DNA from: Allokutzneria oryzae
GTDB taxonomy: Bacteria; Actinomycetota; Actinomycetes; Mycobacteriales; Pseudonocardiaceae
Assembly: GCF_042429765.1 (NCBI RefSeq)
Contig: NZ_JBHLZU010000007.1
Coordinates: 139,660 to 203,659 of the forward strand
Direction of reading: 5' to 3'
Length of the DNA: 64,000 nt
The notes under the pieces: generated by a model
What the model was told of the DNA's origin: nothing
What the model saw: the letters and a program-made list of their open reading frames with translations, nothing else
Databases searched by the model: none
Shown here: piece after piece, positions 16,450 to 24,721 of the stretch
Numbering within the stretch: position 1 is the stretch's first letter
Layout of the letters: each line of letters begins with the position of its first letter
Translations under genes and position numbers: made by a program

Positions 16450-17697
16450 GTGGTGACCGTCGCGATCGTCGGAGCGGGCAGCCGTGGCACCGCGTACGCG
16501 GCCCACGCCGCCACGACCGGGCGGGCGCGTGTCGTCGTGGTCGCCGAGCCCCGGCCCGCCGCCCGGAAGGCGCTCGTGGACGCGCACGACGTGCCGAGGG
16601 CGGGGGTCTTCGAGGACTGGCGCGACCTGCTCGCCCAACCGCGGCTGGCGGACGTCGCGGTGATCACCACCCAGGACCAGTCCCACGTGGAGCCCGCCGT
16701 CGAGCTCGCCCGGCGCGGCTACCACCTGTTGCTGGAGAAGCCGATGGCCACGACCGAAGCGGACTGCGAGGAGATCGTGCGGGCGACCGAGGACGCCGGT
16801 GTGCTGCTCGCCGTCTGCCACGTCCTGCGCTACACGCCGTACTCGCGGGCGTTGAAGGACATCGTCGACAGTGGACGGATCGGCGACATCGTCAGCGTCG
16901 AGCACCTCGAACCGGTTGGCTGGTGGCACCACGCGCACTCCTACGTGCGGGGCAACTGGCGCCGCGAGGACGAGTCGACGTTCATGCTCATGGCCAAGTC
17001 CTGCCATGACGTGGACTGGCTGGCCCACGTCATCGGCCGCCGAGCCGTCCGGGTGTCCTCGTTCGGCGGCCTGTACGAGTTCCGGCCCGAGCGCAAGCCG
17101 GAAGGCGCGGCGGAGAGGTGCCTCGACTGCGCTGTGGAGCCGGAGTGCCCCTACTCCGCGCCACGGATCTACCTGCCGTTCCTCGCCGAACCGGACCGCG
17201 TCTGGCCGCTGTCGGTGCTGACGGCGGATCGCACGGAAGAGGGCGTGCGCAACGCACTGCGCCACGGGCCGTACGGCCGGTGCGTCTACGCGTGCGACAA
17301 CGACGTGGTCGACCACCAGGTCGTCAACATCGAGTACACCGGTGGCGTCACGGCGTCGTTCACCATGACGGCGTTCGCTCCCGTCAGCCACCGCAAGACC
17401 CGCGTATTCGGCACCCGGGGATCGATCGAGGGCGACGGCGAGACCATCACCGTCCACGACTTCCTGACCGGGCCGGACGTCGTGCGACCGCGGGCCACGG
17501 GCGGGGCGACCGCGGACGACGGACACGGCGGTGGGGACCAGGCGCTCGTCGACGCCTTCATCGAGGCCGTCCGCACCGGCGACCCGAACCTGATCTTGAC
17601 CAACGGCAGGGACAGCCTGGAGTCGCACCGGCTGGTGTGGGCGGCGGAACGGGCGCGTCGGACCGGCACGGTCGTCACCCTGGAGGGAACACGATGA
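16450..17697 (+). CDS. Gfo/Idh/MocA-family oxidoreductase
   Basis: 415 residues. N-terminal Rossmann fold with GAGSRG (residues 8-13) and the signature LLLEKPMATT (catalytic-face Lys). The C-terminal domain includes CHDVDWLAHV and RVFGTRGSIEGDG. An insert with clustered Cys (RCLDCAVEPECPYSAPRIYL) is a subfamily mark and might bind metal. These enzymes oxidise or epimerise sugars and cyclitols with NAD(P). First gene of the operon, starts GTG GTG at 16450; its stop overlaps the next start (ATGA). Probably converts the imported sugar. Confidence 0.87.
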   Translation: MVTVAIVGAGSRGTAYAAHAATTGRARVVVVAEPRPAARKALVDAHDVPRAGVFEDWRDLLAQPRLADVAVITTQDQSHVEPAVELARRGYHLLLEKPMATTEADCEEIVRATEDAGVLLAVCHVLRYTPYSRALKDIVDSGRIGDIVSVEHLEPVGWWHHAHSYVRGNWRREDESTFMLMAKSCHDVDWLAHVIGRRAVRVSSFGGLYEFRPERKPEGAAERCLDCAVEPECPYSAPRIYLPFLAEPDRVWPLSVLTADRTEEGVRNALRHGPYGRCVYACDNDVVDHQVVNIEYTGGVTASFTMTAFAPVSHRKTRVFGTRGSIEGDGETITVHDFLTGPDVVRPRATGGATADDGHGGGDQALVDAFIEAVRTGDPNLILTNGRDSLESHRLVWAAERARRTGTVVTLEGTR

Positions 17698-18959
17698 AAA
17701 GGGCGTTAGCACTGGCAATCGCGGCCCTTGTGGTCACCGGCTGCGCGACGGCGACCCCCGCGGGCGGTGGGGCGGACGGGCGCGGCCCGATCACCTTCGC
17801 CACGTTGAAGGACGGCACGGGCACCGTGCCGAAGCTGGTCGAGGCCTGGAACGCCGCGCACCCCGACCAGCCCGTGCGGATCGTCGACCTGCCGGAGGGC
17901 GCCGACGGCCAGCGGCAGCAGCTGGTCCAGCAGGCGCAGACCAAGTCCGACACCTACGACGTGATCACCATCGACCTGCCGTGGAACGCCGAGTTCGCGG
18001 CCCGACGGTGGGTCACCGAGCTACCGCGCGAGCAGTTCGACGTGGACGGGTTCTTCGCCGCGCCGTTGAAGGGCTCGGAGTACCGGGGCAAGCTGTACAG
18101 CATCCCGCACTTCACCGGCGCGGGAATGCTGTACTACCGCACCGATCTGCTGGCCAAGGCCGGTGTCGCCCCGCCGAAGACCTGGGCCGAGATGAAGGCC
18201 GCCTGCACCAAGGTGCTCGCCCTGCCCGAAGCCGCGGGCGCCTCGTGCTACGCCGGGCAGCACGACAAGTACGAAGGCCTCACGGTCAACTTCTCCGAGG
18301 CGGTCGGCTCCGCGGGCGGGCAGGTCACCGACGACGAGGGCAAACCGAAGCTGGACACGCCCGCGGCCAAGACCGGTCTCGACTTCCTGGCGACGCTGTT
18401 CCGCGACGGCACCGTCGCACCGGACGCGATCACCTACAAGGAAGAGGAAGGCCGCCGGGCTTTCCAACAGGGCAAGGTGGTCTTCCACCGCAACTGGGCC
18501 TACATCCACGCGCTGATGAACGCCACGGACGGATCGTCGGCGGTGGCGGGGAAGTTCGACGTCACGGTGATTCCCGGCGAGTCCGGCCCCGGAGTGTCCA
18601 CTTTGGGCGGTAACAACCTGGCCGTCTCCGCGTTCTCCACGAAGCAGGCAACAGCGCGGGAGTTCATCAAGTACATGACCAGTGTGGACACTCAGCGCAC
18701 CCACGCCAAGGGCTCGGCGTACCCGATGACGCGGACGGCGATCTACCAGGACCCCGAGCTGAAGGCCAAGTACCCGTACCTCCCGGTGCTCCAGGAGGCG
18801 ATCACCAGTGCCCACCCGCGCCCCACGCTGGTCCGCTACGGCGACGCGTCCTCGGCGATCCAGGAGCAGGTGTACGCCGTGCTCGGTGGCAAGGCCACGG
18901 TCGAGCAGGCGTTGTCCACCATGCAACGGCAGCTGACCGAGATCGCACAGGGGTCCTGA
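17694..18959 (+). CDS. Sugar ABC transporter substrate-binding lipoprotein
   Basis: 421 residues. Lipoprotein signal MKRALALAIAALVVTGCATA with lipobox VTGC (Cys17), so membrane-anchored on the outside. The mature part is a type I extracellular sugar-binding protein: DVITIDLPWNAEFAARRWV, FTGAGMLYYRTDLLAKAGV, PKTWAEM, GGNNLAVSAFSTKQATAREF, all typical of the maltose/trehalose-like class. ATGA overlap with the dehydrogenase gene. It delivers a sugar or glycoside to the two permeases downstream; the ligand is not known. Confidence 0.92.
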   Translation: MKRALALAIAALVVTGCATATPAGGGADGRGPITFATLKDGTGTVPKLVEAWNAAHPDQPVRIVDLPEGADGQRQQLVQQAQTKSDTYDVITIDLPWNAEFAARRWVTELPREQFDVDGFFAAPLKGSEYRGKLYSIPHFTGAGMLYYRTDLLAKAGVAPPKTWAEMKAACTKVLALPEAAGASCYAGQHDKYEGLTVNFSEAVGSAGGQVTDDEGKPKLDTPAAKTGLDFLATLFRDGTVAPDAITYKEEEGRRAFQQGKVVFHRNWAYIHALMNATDGSSAVAGKFDVTVIPGESGPGVSTLGGNNLAVSAFSTKQATAREFIKYMTSVDTQRTHAKGSAYPMTRTAIYQDPELKAKYPYLPVLQEAITSAHPRPTLVRYGDASSAIQEQVYAVLGGKATVEQALSTMQRQLTEIAQGS

Positions 18960-18962
18960 CCC

Positions 18963-19856
18963 GTGCGGGCCCGAGCCGGCGGGATGGCCGCGCTGCTGTT
19001 GTCGCCGACCCTGCTCGTGCTCGGGCTGGTGGTCGGCTACCCGTTGCTGGCGGCGTTCCGGGAGTCGTTGTACCGCAGCGGTGACGAGCTGGACGCGGAC
19101 GGGTTCCTGGTGTCCGGTGACCGGTTCGTCGGTCTGGACAACTACGCCGACGCGCTCGGCTCGCGGTTCTGGACGGCGTTCGGCAACACGTCCTTCTTCA
19201 CCTTCACCACCGTGGCGATCGAGGTCGTCGTCGGCACCGCCATGGCATTGGTGATGCACAAGGTGATCCGGGGCCGCGGACTGGTCCGCGCGTCGATCCT
19301 GGTTCCGTGGGCGATCCCGACGGCCGTCTCCGGGTTGTTGTGGCGCTGGGTCTTCCAGTCCGACGGGGTGGCGAACCAGGTGCTGGGGACGGACCTGCTG
19401 TGGACCTCAGACGGCTGGGCCGCCAAGGTCGCCGTGATCATCGCGGACACGTGGAAGACAGCGCCGTTCGTCGGCCTGCTCGTGCTCGCCGGTCTGCAGC
19501 TGATCCCGGCCGAGGTGAACGAGGCGGCGCGGCTGGACGGGGCGAGCGCGTGGCAGCGGCTCTGGCGCGTGACCCTGCCCCTGGTCAAGCCGGCCCTGCT
19601 GGTCGCGGTGCTGTTCCGGCTGCTGGACGCGCTGCGGATGTTCGACCTCCCGTTCGTGCTTGTTGGCCAGCAGAAGGGCTCGGTGGAGACGCTGTCCATG
19701 CTGGCATGGAGCGAGGCGAACCAGGTCCGGTACGGCCCGGCGGCGGCGTACTCGGTGATCTTGTTCCTGTACGTGGTGCTCATCGCGTTCGTGTTCGTCA
19801 AGCTGCTCGGCGCGGACCTGCTGGGTGAACGGCGGAAGAAGGAGGCGTCGGTATGA
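18963..19856 (+). CDS. Sugar ABC transporter permease 1 (MalF type)
   Basis: 297 residues, about six membrane helices. The coupling motif typical of inner-membrane permeases is present as EVNEAARLDGASAWQRLWRV, followed by TLPLVKPALLVAVLFR. GTG start at 18963, three bases after the binding-protein stop; overlaps the second permease by four bases (ATGA). Forms the membrane channel with the next gene product. Confidence 0.92.
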   Translation: MRARAGGMAALLLSPTLLVLGLVVGYPLLAAFRESLYRSGDELDADGFLVSGDRFVGLDNYADALGSRFWTAFGNTSFFTFTTVAIEVVVGTAMALVMHKVIRGRGLVRASILVPWAIPTAVSGLLWRWVFQSDGVANQVLGTDLLWTSDGWAAKVAVIIADTWKTAPFVGLLVLAGLQLIPAEVNEAARLDGASAWQRLWRVTLPLVKPALLVAVLFRLLDALRMFDLPFVLVGQQKGSVETLSMLAWSEANQVRYGPAAAYSVILFLYVVLIAFVFVKLLGADLLGERRKKEASV

Positions 19857-20674
19857 GCGTCCGTCGGCTGGCGCCGTTGCTCGGGATCGCTGTCATCATC
19901 GTGTACTGCCTCGCGCCGTTCTACTGGATGGTGGTGTCGAGCTTCCGGCGCACCAACGACATCTTCGACATGTCCGCGCTGCCCTCGCCGTGGTCGCTGG
20001 AGAACTACCAGGCCGTGTTCAGCGGGCAGAACCAGTTCAGCCGCGCTCTGCTCAACAGCCTCGTCGTCGCGGGTGTGACGACCGTGCTCACCGTGCTCCT
20101 CGGCACGCTCGCCGGGTACGCGCTGGCGCGGCTGGCGTTCCGGTTCAAGAACCTGGTGCTGGCGCTGGTGATCGCGACCTCGATGTTCCCGGGGATCTCG
20201 CTCGTCGTGCCGCTGCTGAAGCTGTTCACCGACATCGGGTGGATCGACACCTACCAGGCGATGATCGTGCCGAGCATGTCCTTCGCGCTGCCGCTCGCGG
20301 TCTGGAACCTGACCACGTTCTTCCGCCAGCTGCCGGTGGAGCTGGAGGAAGCGGCCACAGTGGACGGTTGCAGCCGCGGCCAGGCCTTCCGCAAGGTCAT
20401 CCTGCCGATCGCGGTCCCCGGTGTCTTCACCACCACGATCATCGTGTTCGTGGTGGCGTGGAACGAGTTCGTCATCGCGCTCAGCATGGTGAACCGGCCC
20501 GAGATGCAGACCGCGACCGTCCGGATCTCCCAGTTCGGCGGTGTCGCCGGCTACGACAGTCCATTCGGGACGCAGATGGCTGCCGGTGTCGTCGTCACCG
20601 TGCCGCTGGTCATCGCGGTCCTGCTCTTCCAGCGTTGGATCATCTCCGGCCTGACCTCAGGTGGTGTCAAATGA
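19853..20674 (+). CDS. Sugar ABC transporter permease 2 (MalG type)
   Basis: 273 residues, six membrane helices, with the coupling motif ELEEAATVDGCSRGQAFRKV followed by ILPIAVPGVFTTTIIVFV. N-terminal FYWMVVSSFRRTNDIF is typical of MalG-type permeases. Overlaps both neighbours by four bases. No ATPase gene is present; a shared MsiK-like ATPase elsewhere would be needed, as in other actinobacterial sugar importers. Confidence 0.92.
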   Translation: MSVRRLAPLLGIAVIIVYCLAPFYWMVVSSFRRTNDIFDMSALPSPWSLENYQAVFSGQNQFSRALLNSLVVAGVTTVLTVLLGTLAGYALARLAFRFKNLVLALVIATSMFPGISLVVPLLKLFTDIGWIDTYQAMIVPSMSFALPLAVWNLTTFFRQLPVELEEAATVDGCSRGQAFRKVILPIAVPGVFTTTIIVFVVAWNEFVIALSMVNRPEMQTATVRISQFGGVAGYDSPFGTQMAAGVVVTVPLVIAVLLFQRWIISGLTSGGVK

Positions 20675-22185
20675 CCGACTCACCCAGCAGAAGAACCTTC
20701 CTCGGCCTGGCCGGTGTCAGTGCCGCCGCCGTCGTGCTCGGCACCGGTGCCCCCGCGCACGCGTTCACCCCCGGTGGCGACGACGTCCCCGCCGACCCCT
20801 TCCGGCTCGGTGTCGCATCCGGTGATCCCGAGCCGGACAGTGTCGTCCTGTGGACGCGACTGGCCCCGGAGCCGCTGGCCGCGGACGGGCACGGAGGCAT
20901 GCCGCGCCGCCCCGTTGACGTGCACTACGAAGTCGCCGAGGACCCGGGGTTCGCACGCGTGGTCCGTCGTGGCCATGCCGTCGCCTCCCCCGAGCTCGCG
21001 CATTCCGTGCACCCCGAGGTGCACGGGCTCCGCCCGGGGCGGGAGTACTTCTACCGGTTCCGCGCGGGCCGCTCGATCAGCCCGGTCGGCCGTACTCGAA
21101 CCGCACCCGCGCGAGGAGACCAGGCCGCGCGGCTCTCCTTCGCGGTCGCGTCCTGCCAAGCGTGGTACCACGGGCACTTCACGGCGTACCGGCACATGGC
21201 CACAGAGGACATCGATCTCGTGTTCTTCGTGGGCGACTACATCTACGAGTACGCCATCAACTCCGTGAACCTGTGGAGGCAAGGCGTTCAGCTCGACAAG
21301 GTGCACGACGCCGAGGTCCGCACGCTTGAGCAGTACCGGTTGCGGTACGCGCTTTTCAAGTCCGACCCGCACCTCCAGGCCGTGCACGCCAAGGCTCCGT
21401 GGGTGTCCACCTGGGACGACCACGAGGTGCAGAACAACTACGACCACGCGGGGCAGGGCGTCACGCTGGAGGACTTCGAACGTCGGCGCGCGGTCGCCTA
21501 CCGCGCGTACTACGAGAACATGCCGCTGCGGCGGACCTCCCTGCCGCGAGGTCCTGACATGACGCTGTACCGGCGACTGCGCTGGGGGCGGTTGGCGGAC
21601 TTCAGCGTGCTGGACACGCGGCAGTACCGCGTACCCGACAGGAGCATCCTGGGCTCGCGCCAGGAGAAGTGGCTTCACGACGGGCTGCGGTCGTCCTCGG
21701 CGACCTGGAACGTGCTGGCGCAGCAGGTGGTCATGGCGCAGATCGACCGGGACATGGGGCCGGGCCAGACGTTCAGCGCCGACCAGTGGGACGGGTTCCG
21801 CGTCGAGCGGGAGCGGCTGCTCTCCCTCCGCACGCCCAACCTGGTCGTGCTCACCGGCGACATCCACCGCCACGTCGCCGCCGAGCTGAAGGCCGACTTC
21901 AACGACCCCGCGTCCGCGACCATCGGGACCGAGCTCGTGACCGGGTCCATCGGCTCCGACGGGGACGGCACCCCTCGGGACTCCTACACCGATCTCTGGC
22001 TCAGCAACCCGCACGTGAAGTTCTACGACGGCCGACGTGGCTACCTGCTCTGCACGATGACCCCCGAGCGGCTGACCTCCGAGTACAAGGTCGTCGACTA
22101 CATCCGGCGAGACGACCGTGCCCCGGTCTCGACCGCCGCCCGCTTCGTCACGACCGCTGGGCGGCCGGGTTTGGAGGCGCTGTGA
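20671..22185 (+). CDS. phoD: Tat-exported PhoD-like alkaline phosphatase/phosphodiesterase
   Basis: 504 residues. Twin-arginine signal (SRRTFLGLAGVSAAAVVLG, cleavage near AHA), then the PhoD N-terminal domain (FRLGVASGDPEPDSVVLWTR) and a metallophosphatase core with VFFVGDYIYEY (metal Asp), STWDDHEVQNNYDH (Asp/His/Asn ligands) and VVLTGDIHRH. PhoD enzymes hydrolyse phosphomono- and diesters outside the cell using Ca/Fe. The start overlaps the permease stop (ATGA) and its stop overlaps the next start (GTGA). Being locked into a sugar-uptake operon is unusual and suggests a phosphorylated sugar or glycosyl phosphodiester substrate. Confidence 0.9.
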   Translation: MTDSPSRRTFLGLAGVSAAAVVLGTGAPAHAFTPGGDDVPADPFRLGVASGDPEPDSVVLWTRLAPEPLAADGHGGMPRRPVDVHYEVAEDPGFARVVRRGHAVASPELAHSVHPEVHGLRPGREYFYRFRAGRSISPVGRTRTAPARGDQAARLSFAVASCQAWYHGHFTAYRHMATEDIDLVFFVGDYIYEYAINSVNLWRQGVQLDKVHDAEVRTLEQYRLRYALFKSDPHLQAVHAKAPWVSTWDDHEVQNNYDHAGQGVTLEDFERRRAVAYRAYYENMPLRRTSLPRGPDMTLYRRLRWGRLADFSVLDTRQYRVPDRSILGSRQEKWLHDGLRSSSATWNVLAQQVVMAQIDRDMGPGQTFSADQWDGFRVERERLLSLRTPNLVVLTGDIHRHVAAELKADFNDPASATIGTELVTGSIGSDGDGTPRDSYTDLWLSNPHVKFYDGRRGYLLCTMTPERLTSEYKVVDYIRRDDRAPVSTAARFVTTAGRPGLEAL

Positions 22186-23018
22186 TCAGGCAACTCGCGG
22201 CTACTCCGGGAATCGGGTGGATCGACCTCACCTGGGAAGCGGACTCCTACCACCCACTGGTGGACCACTTCGCCGTCTACGCCTCGGATTCTCCCTACTC
22301 GCGAGGGGAGCTGATCGGCAAGACCGTCTACACGCGACTGCGACACGACAACCTCGGGCCGCGCGGCCGGACGTGGTACTACCGCGTGGTCACCGTTGAC
22401 GCGGCGGGTGACCGCAGCCTGCCAAGCCCGGTCCTGCGCGCGTCCTCACTCACCTCGGTCACGGTTTCCGGGCGTCCGGTGGCGGTGATCGGGGACTTCG
22501 ACCGGAAGAGCCTGGAACTGGCCCTCGCGCCCAACGGGTACCAGCAGTACTCGACGCGGTTTCCCAACGGGCCCGACTACGCGTTCGGAGTCAGCTCGCC
22601 CAGTGCCGACTGGCCCTACCTGCATCCTGGCCCGGCGGACAAGTGGGCCGGGAGCAAGGCGCACACGTTCCGGTTCCGGTTCCGGTTCCCGCTGCCCTCG
22701 GTCCGGAACCTGGTGCTGGCGGTGTGGATGATCGACTCGCACGCCACGACTCCTGGCCGCCTGGAGGTGTCCTGCAACGGGACCTCCGTGGCCGACGTGG
22801 CCCTGGAGAGGGGCGCCACCAAGGGATCGACCACCGGGGACGCCACGGTGCCCGGCAGCCCACTTCGTCCGTCCATTGTGGAGCTTCCGATCCCCGGAAG
22901 CGCTCTGCGCGTGGGCGAGAACGTGATCACACTGGGCAAGGCGAGCGGGTCGTGGCACGCCTACGACGCCGTGGGCGTGTTCGACCCCAACACCGACAAC
23001 AAGCGCAGCTTCTCGTAG
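22182..23018 (+). CDS. FN3 plus PL4-like (rhamnogalacturonan lyase C-terminal) domain protein
   Basis: 278 residues, no signal peptide. Residues about 1-90 look like a fibronectin type III domain (GWIDLTWEADSYHPLVDHFA, TWYYRVVTVDAAGDRSLPS). Residues about 95-278 match the C-terminal half of polysaccharide lyase family 4: IGDFDRKSLELA, a YQQY segment, FRFRFPLPSVRNLVLAVW, a LEVSCNGT strand and VGENVITLGKASGSWHAYDA. Those domains bind carbohydrate; the catalytic N-terminal lyase domain is absent. GTGA overlap with phoD, and convergent 58-base overlap with the XRE gene. Being cytosolic by sequence yet in an export/uptake operon is odd. Confidence 0.7.
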   Translation: MIRQLAATPGIGWIDLTWEADSYHPLVDHFAVYASDSPYSRGELIGKTVYTRLRHDNLGPRGRTWYYRVVTVDAAGDRSLPSPVLRASSLTSVTVSGRPVAVIGDFDRKSLELALAPNGYQQYSTRFPNGPDYAFGVSSPSADWPYLHPGPADKWAGSKAHTFRFRFRFPLPSVRNLVLAVWMIDSHATTPGRLEVSCNGTSVADVALERGATKGSTTGDATVPGSPLRPSIVELPIPGSALRVGENVITLGKASGSWHAYDAVGVFDPNTDNKRSFS

Positions 23019-23803
23019 CCCTCCGTGCCGGGAGAAGCCGTGTAGACCAACAGGATCTGGTCCTGGCTGTCGGTGTGCAGCACCTGGCAGTGCAGGTCCA
23101 GCACGCCCAGCTCCGGATGCGCGATGCGCTTGTGCTCGCCGCGCCGCACCACCACCTCGTGCTGTTCCCACAGTGCGGTGAACTCCGGGCTCACCGCCAG
23201 CAGCCGGTCCACCATCGTCCGCGCGCGAGAACTGGGGCCGTTGCGGACCAGCGCCGCCCGCAGCGCGGCGACCTGGACGCGGGCGTGGTGGTCGTGGTCG
23301 GCCTCCGGGTAGATCGCGCGGGAGGCCGGATCGGTGAACCAGCGGTACCCCGAGCTGCGGGCCAGTCCGGTGAAACCGGTCTGGTCGCCGAGCAGCGCGG
23401 TGGCCAGCCAGTTCTGCACCAGCGTCTCGCCGAGGTCGCTCATCACCAGTGCCGGGGTGTCGGTGAGCCGGTCGAGCACCCGCATCAGGCCCTGGCTGAC
23501 GTGGTCGGAGCGCAGGATCCTGGTCGGGGCGTTGTGCCCGGCCAGGCGGAACAGGTGGTCGCGCTCGTCCAGGCTCAGCCGCAGCCCCTGGGCGATCGCG
23601 GCCAGCATCTGCTCGGAGGGGGTCGGCCCGCGCCGCTGTTCCAGGCGGCTGTAGTAGTCGGTGGACATGCCCGAGAGCACCGCGACCTCGTCCCGGCTCA
23701 ACCCGGCGGAACGCCTGCGCGGCCTGCGGGGCAGGCCCACGTCCTCCGGCTGCAACGCCTCCCGGCGGGTGCGGAGGAAGTGTGCGAGCTGGTCCCGGTC
23801 CAT
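22961..23803 (-). CDS. XRE-family (MmyB-like) transcriptional regulator
   Basis: 280 residues from the ATG at 23803. N-terminal HTH with the actinobacterial hallmark RRRSAGLSRDEVAVLSGMST followed by DYYSRLEQRRGPTPSEQMLA. The C-terminal part is the MmyB-like PAS-type ligand-binding domain (ALVMSDLGETLVQNWLATALLG, LDLHCQVLHT). Divergent from the SDR gene at 23905, with a perfect palindrome between them, so it most likely represses that gene and itself in response to a small (often fatty-acid-like) ligand. Its 3' end overlaps the convergent PL4-like gene by 58 bases. Confidence 0.9.
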   Translation of the reverse strand: MDRDQLAHFLRTRREALQPEDVGLPRRPRRRSAGLSRDEVAVLSGMSTDYYSRLEQRRGPTPSEQMLAAIAQGLRLSLDERDHLFRLAGHNAPTRILRSDHVSQGLMRVLDRLTDTPALVMSDLGETLVQNWLATALLGDQTGFTGLARSSGYRWFTDPASRAIYPEADHDHHARVQVAALRAALVRNGPSSRARTMVDRLLAVSPEFTALWEQHEVVVRRGEHKRIAHPELGVLDLHCQVLHTDSQDQILLVYTASPGTEGYEKLRLLSVLGSNTPTAS

Positions 23804-23833
23804 GTGCCCGATCGTAGGCAGATCCACGGAGAC

Positions 23834-23858
23834 AACCAGGGATCGCCGATCCCTGGTT
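23834..23858. promoter_or_regulatory. Operator palindrome between XRE regulator and SDR
   Basis: AACCAGGGAT (23834-23843) and ATCCCTGGTT (23849-23858) are perfect inverted arms around five bases (CGCCG), centred in the 101-base divergent gap. Position and symmetry make it the likely binding site of the MmyB-like regulator. Confidence 0.75.
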
Positions 23859-23904
23859 CGGCGAGTCCTTCCGCTCCCCCGGCGACGGGCCGAGGGTTGC
23901 ACCC

Positions 23905-24660
23905 ATGGCACACATCGCACTCATCACCGGCGGCAGCCGGGGTCTTGGCCGCAACACCGCGCTGCACCTGGCCCGCCAGGGCGTGGACCTCGTGCTCACC
24001 TACCGCACCGGCGCCACCGAGGCCGAAGCCGTCGTGGCCCAGGCGCGGGAGCTGGGCCGCACCGCCGTCGCCCTGCCCCTGGACGTCGGCGACACGCGCA
24101 CCTTCGCCGCCTTCACCGAGGCGGTGCGTGGCGCGCTCGCCGAGCGGTGGGGCCGCGACACCTTCGACTTCCTCGTCAACAACGCGGGCGTCGGCCGGAA
24201 CGCGCCCTTCGGTGAGGTGACCGAGGAGACCTTCGACGAGCTGATGAACATCCACGTGAAGGGCGTCTACTTCCTCACCCAGGCGCTGCTGCCGCTGCTC
24301 ACCGATGGCGGCCGGATCATCAACCTGTCCACCGGCCTGACCCGGTTCGCTTACAGCGGTTACTCCGCCTACGCCACCATGAAGGGCGCGGTGGAGGTGC
24401 TGACCCGTTACCTCGCAAAGGAGTTGGGCCCACGCGGCATCGCGGTGAACACCGTCGCGCCGGGACCGGTGGAGACCGACTTCGGCGGTGGTGTCGTGCG
24501 GGACAACCCCGAGGTGAACAGCTTCCTGGCCACGCAGACCGCGCTGGGCCGCACCGGGCAGCCCGACGACATTGGGGCGGCGATCGCCGCGCTGCTCACC
24601 GAGGGCACCGGATGGATCAACGCGCAGCGGATCGAGATCTCCGGCGGCACGTTCCTGTAG
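23905..24660 (+). CDS. SDR-family oxidoreductase
   Basis: 251 residues, classical short-chain dehydrogenase/reductase. NAD(P) motif TGGSRGLG (residues 8-15), NNAG segment (FLVNNAGVGRNAPF), catalytic Ser in NLSTGL, active-site YSAYATMK (Tyr/Lys) and the C-terminal GPVETDF. It is the likely target of the divergent XRE regulator. Substrate unknown. Confidence 0.92.
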   Translation: MAHIALITGGSRGLGRNTALHLARQGVDLVLTYRTGATEAEAVVAQARELGRTAVALPLDVGDTRTFAAFTEAVRGALAERWGRDTFDFLVNNAGVGRNAPFGEVTEETFDELMNIHVKGVYFLTQALLPLLTDGGRIINLSTGLTRFAYSGYSAYATMKGAVEVLTRYLAKELGPRGIAVNTVAPGPVETDFGGGVVRDNPEVNSFLATQTALGRTGQPDDIGAAIAALLTEGTGWINAQRIEISGGTFL

Positions 24661-24666
24661 CCGGTC

Positions 24667-24699
24667 GCCACCGTGGCTCCGTCCCGGCGCTACGGTGGC
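24667..24699 (+). terminator. Hairpin after the SDR gene
   Basis: Perfect 8-bp inverted repeat GCCACCGT/ACGGTGGC (24667-24674, 24692-24699) with a GC-rich 17-base loop, starting six bases after the SDR stop and just ahead of the sigma-factor gene. Terminator or operator; no T-tract. Confidence 0.45.
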
Positions 24700-24721
24700 C
24701 GGCGAGAGAACGGAGTGGCTG

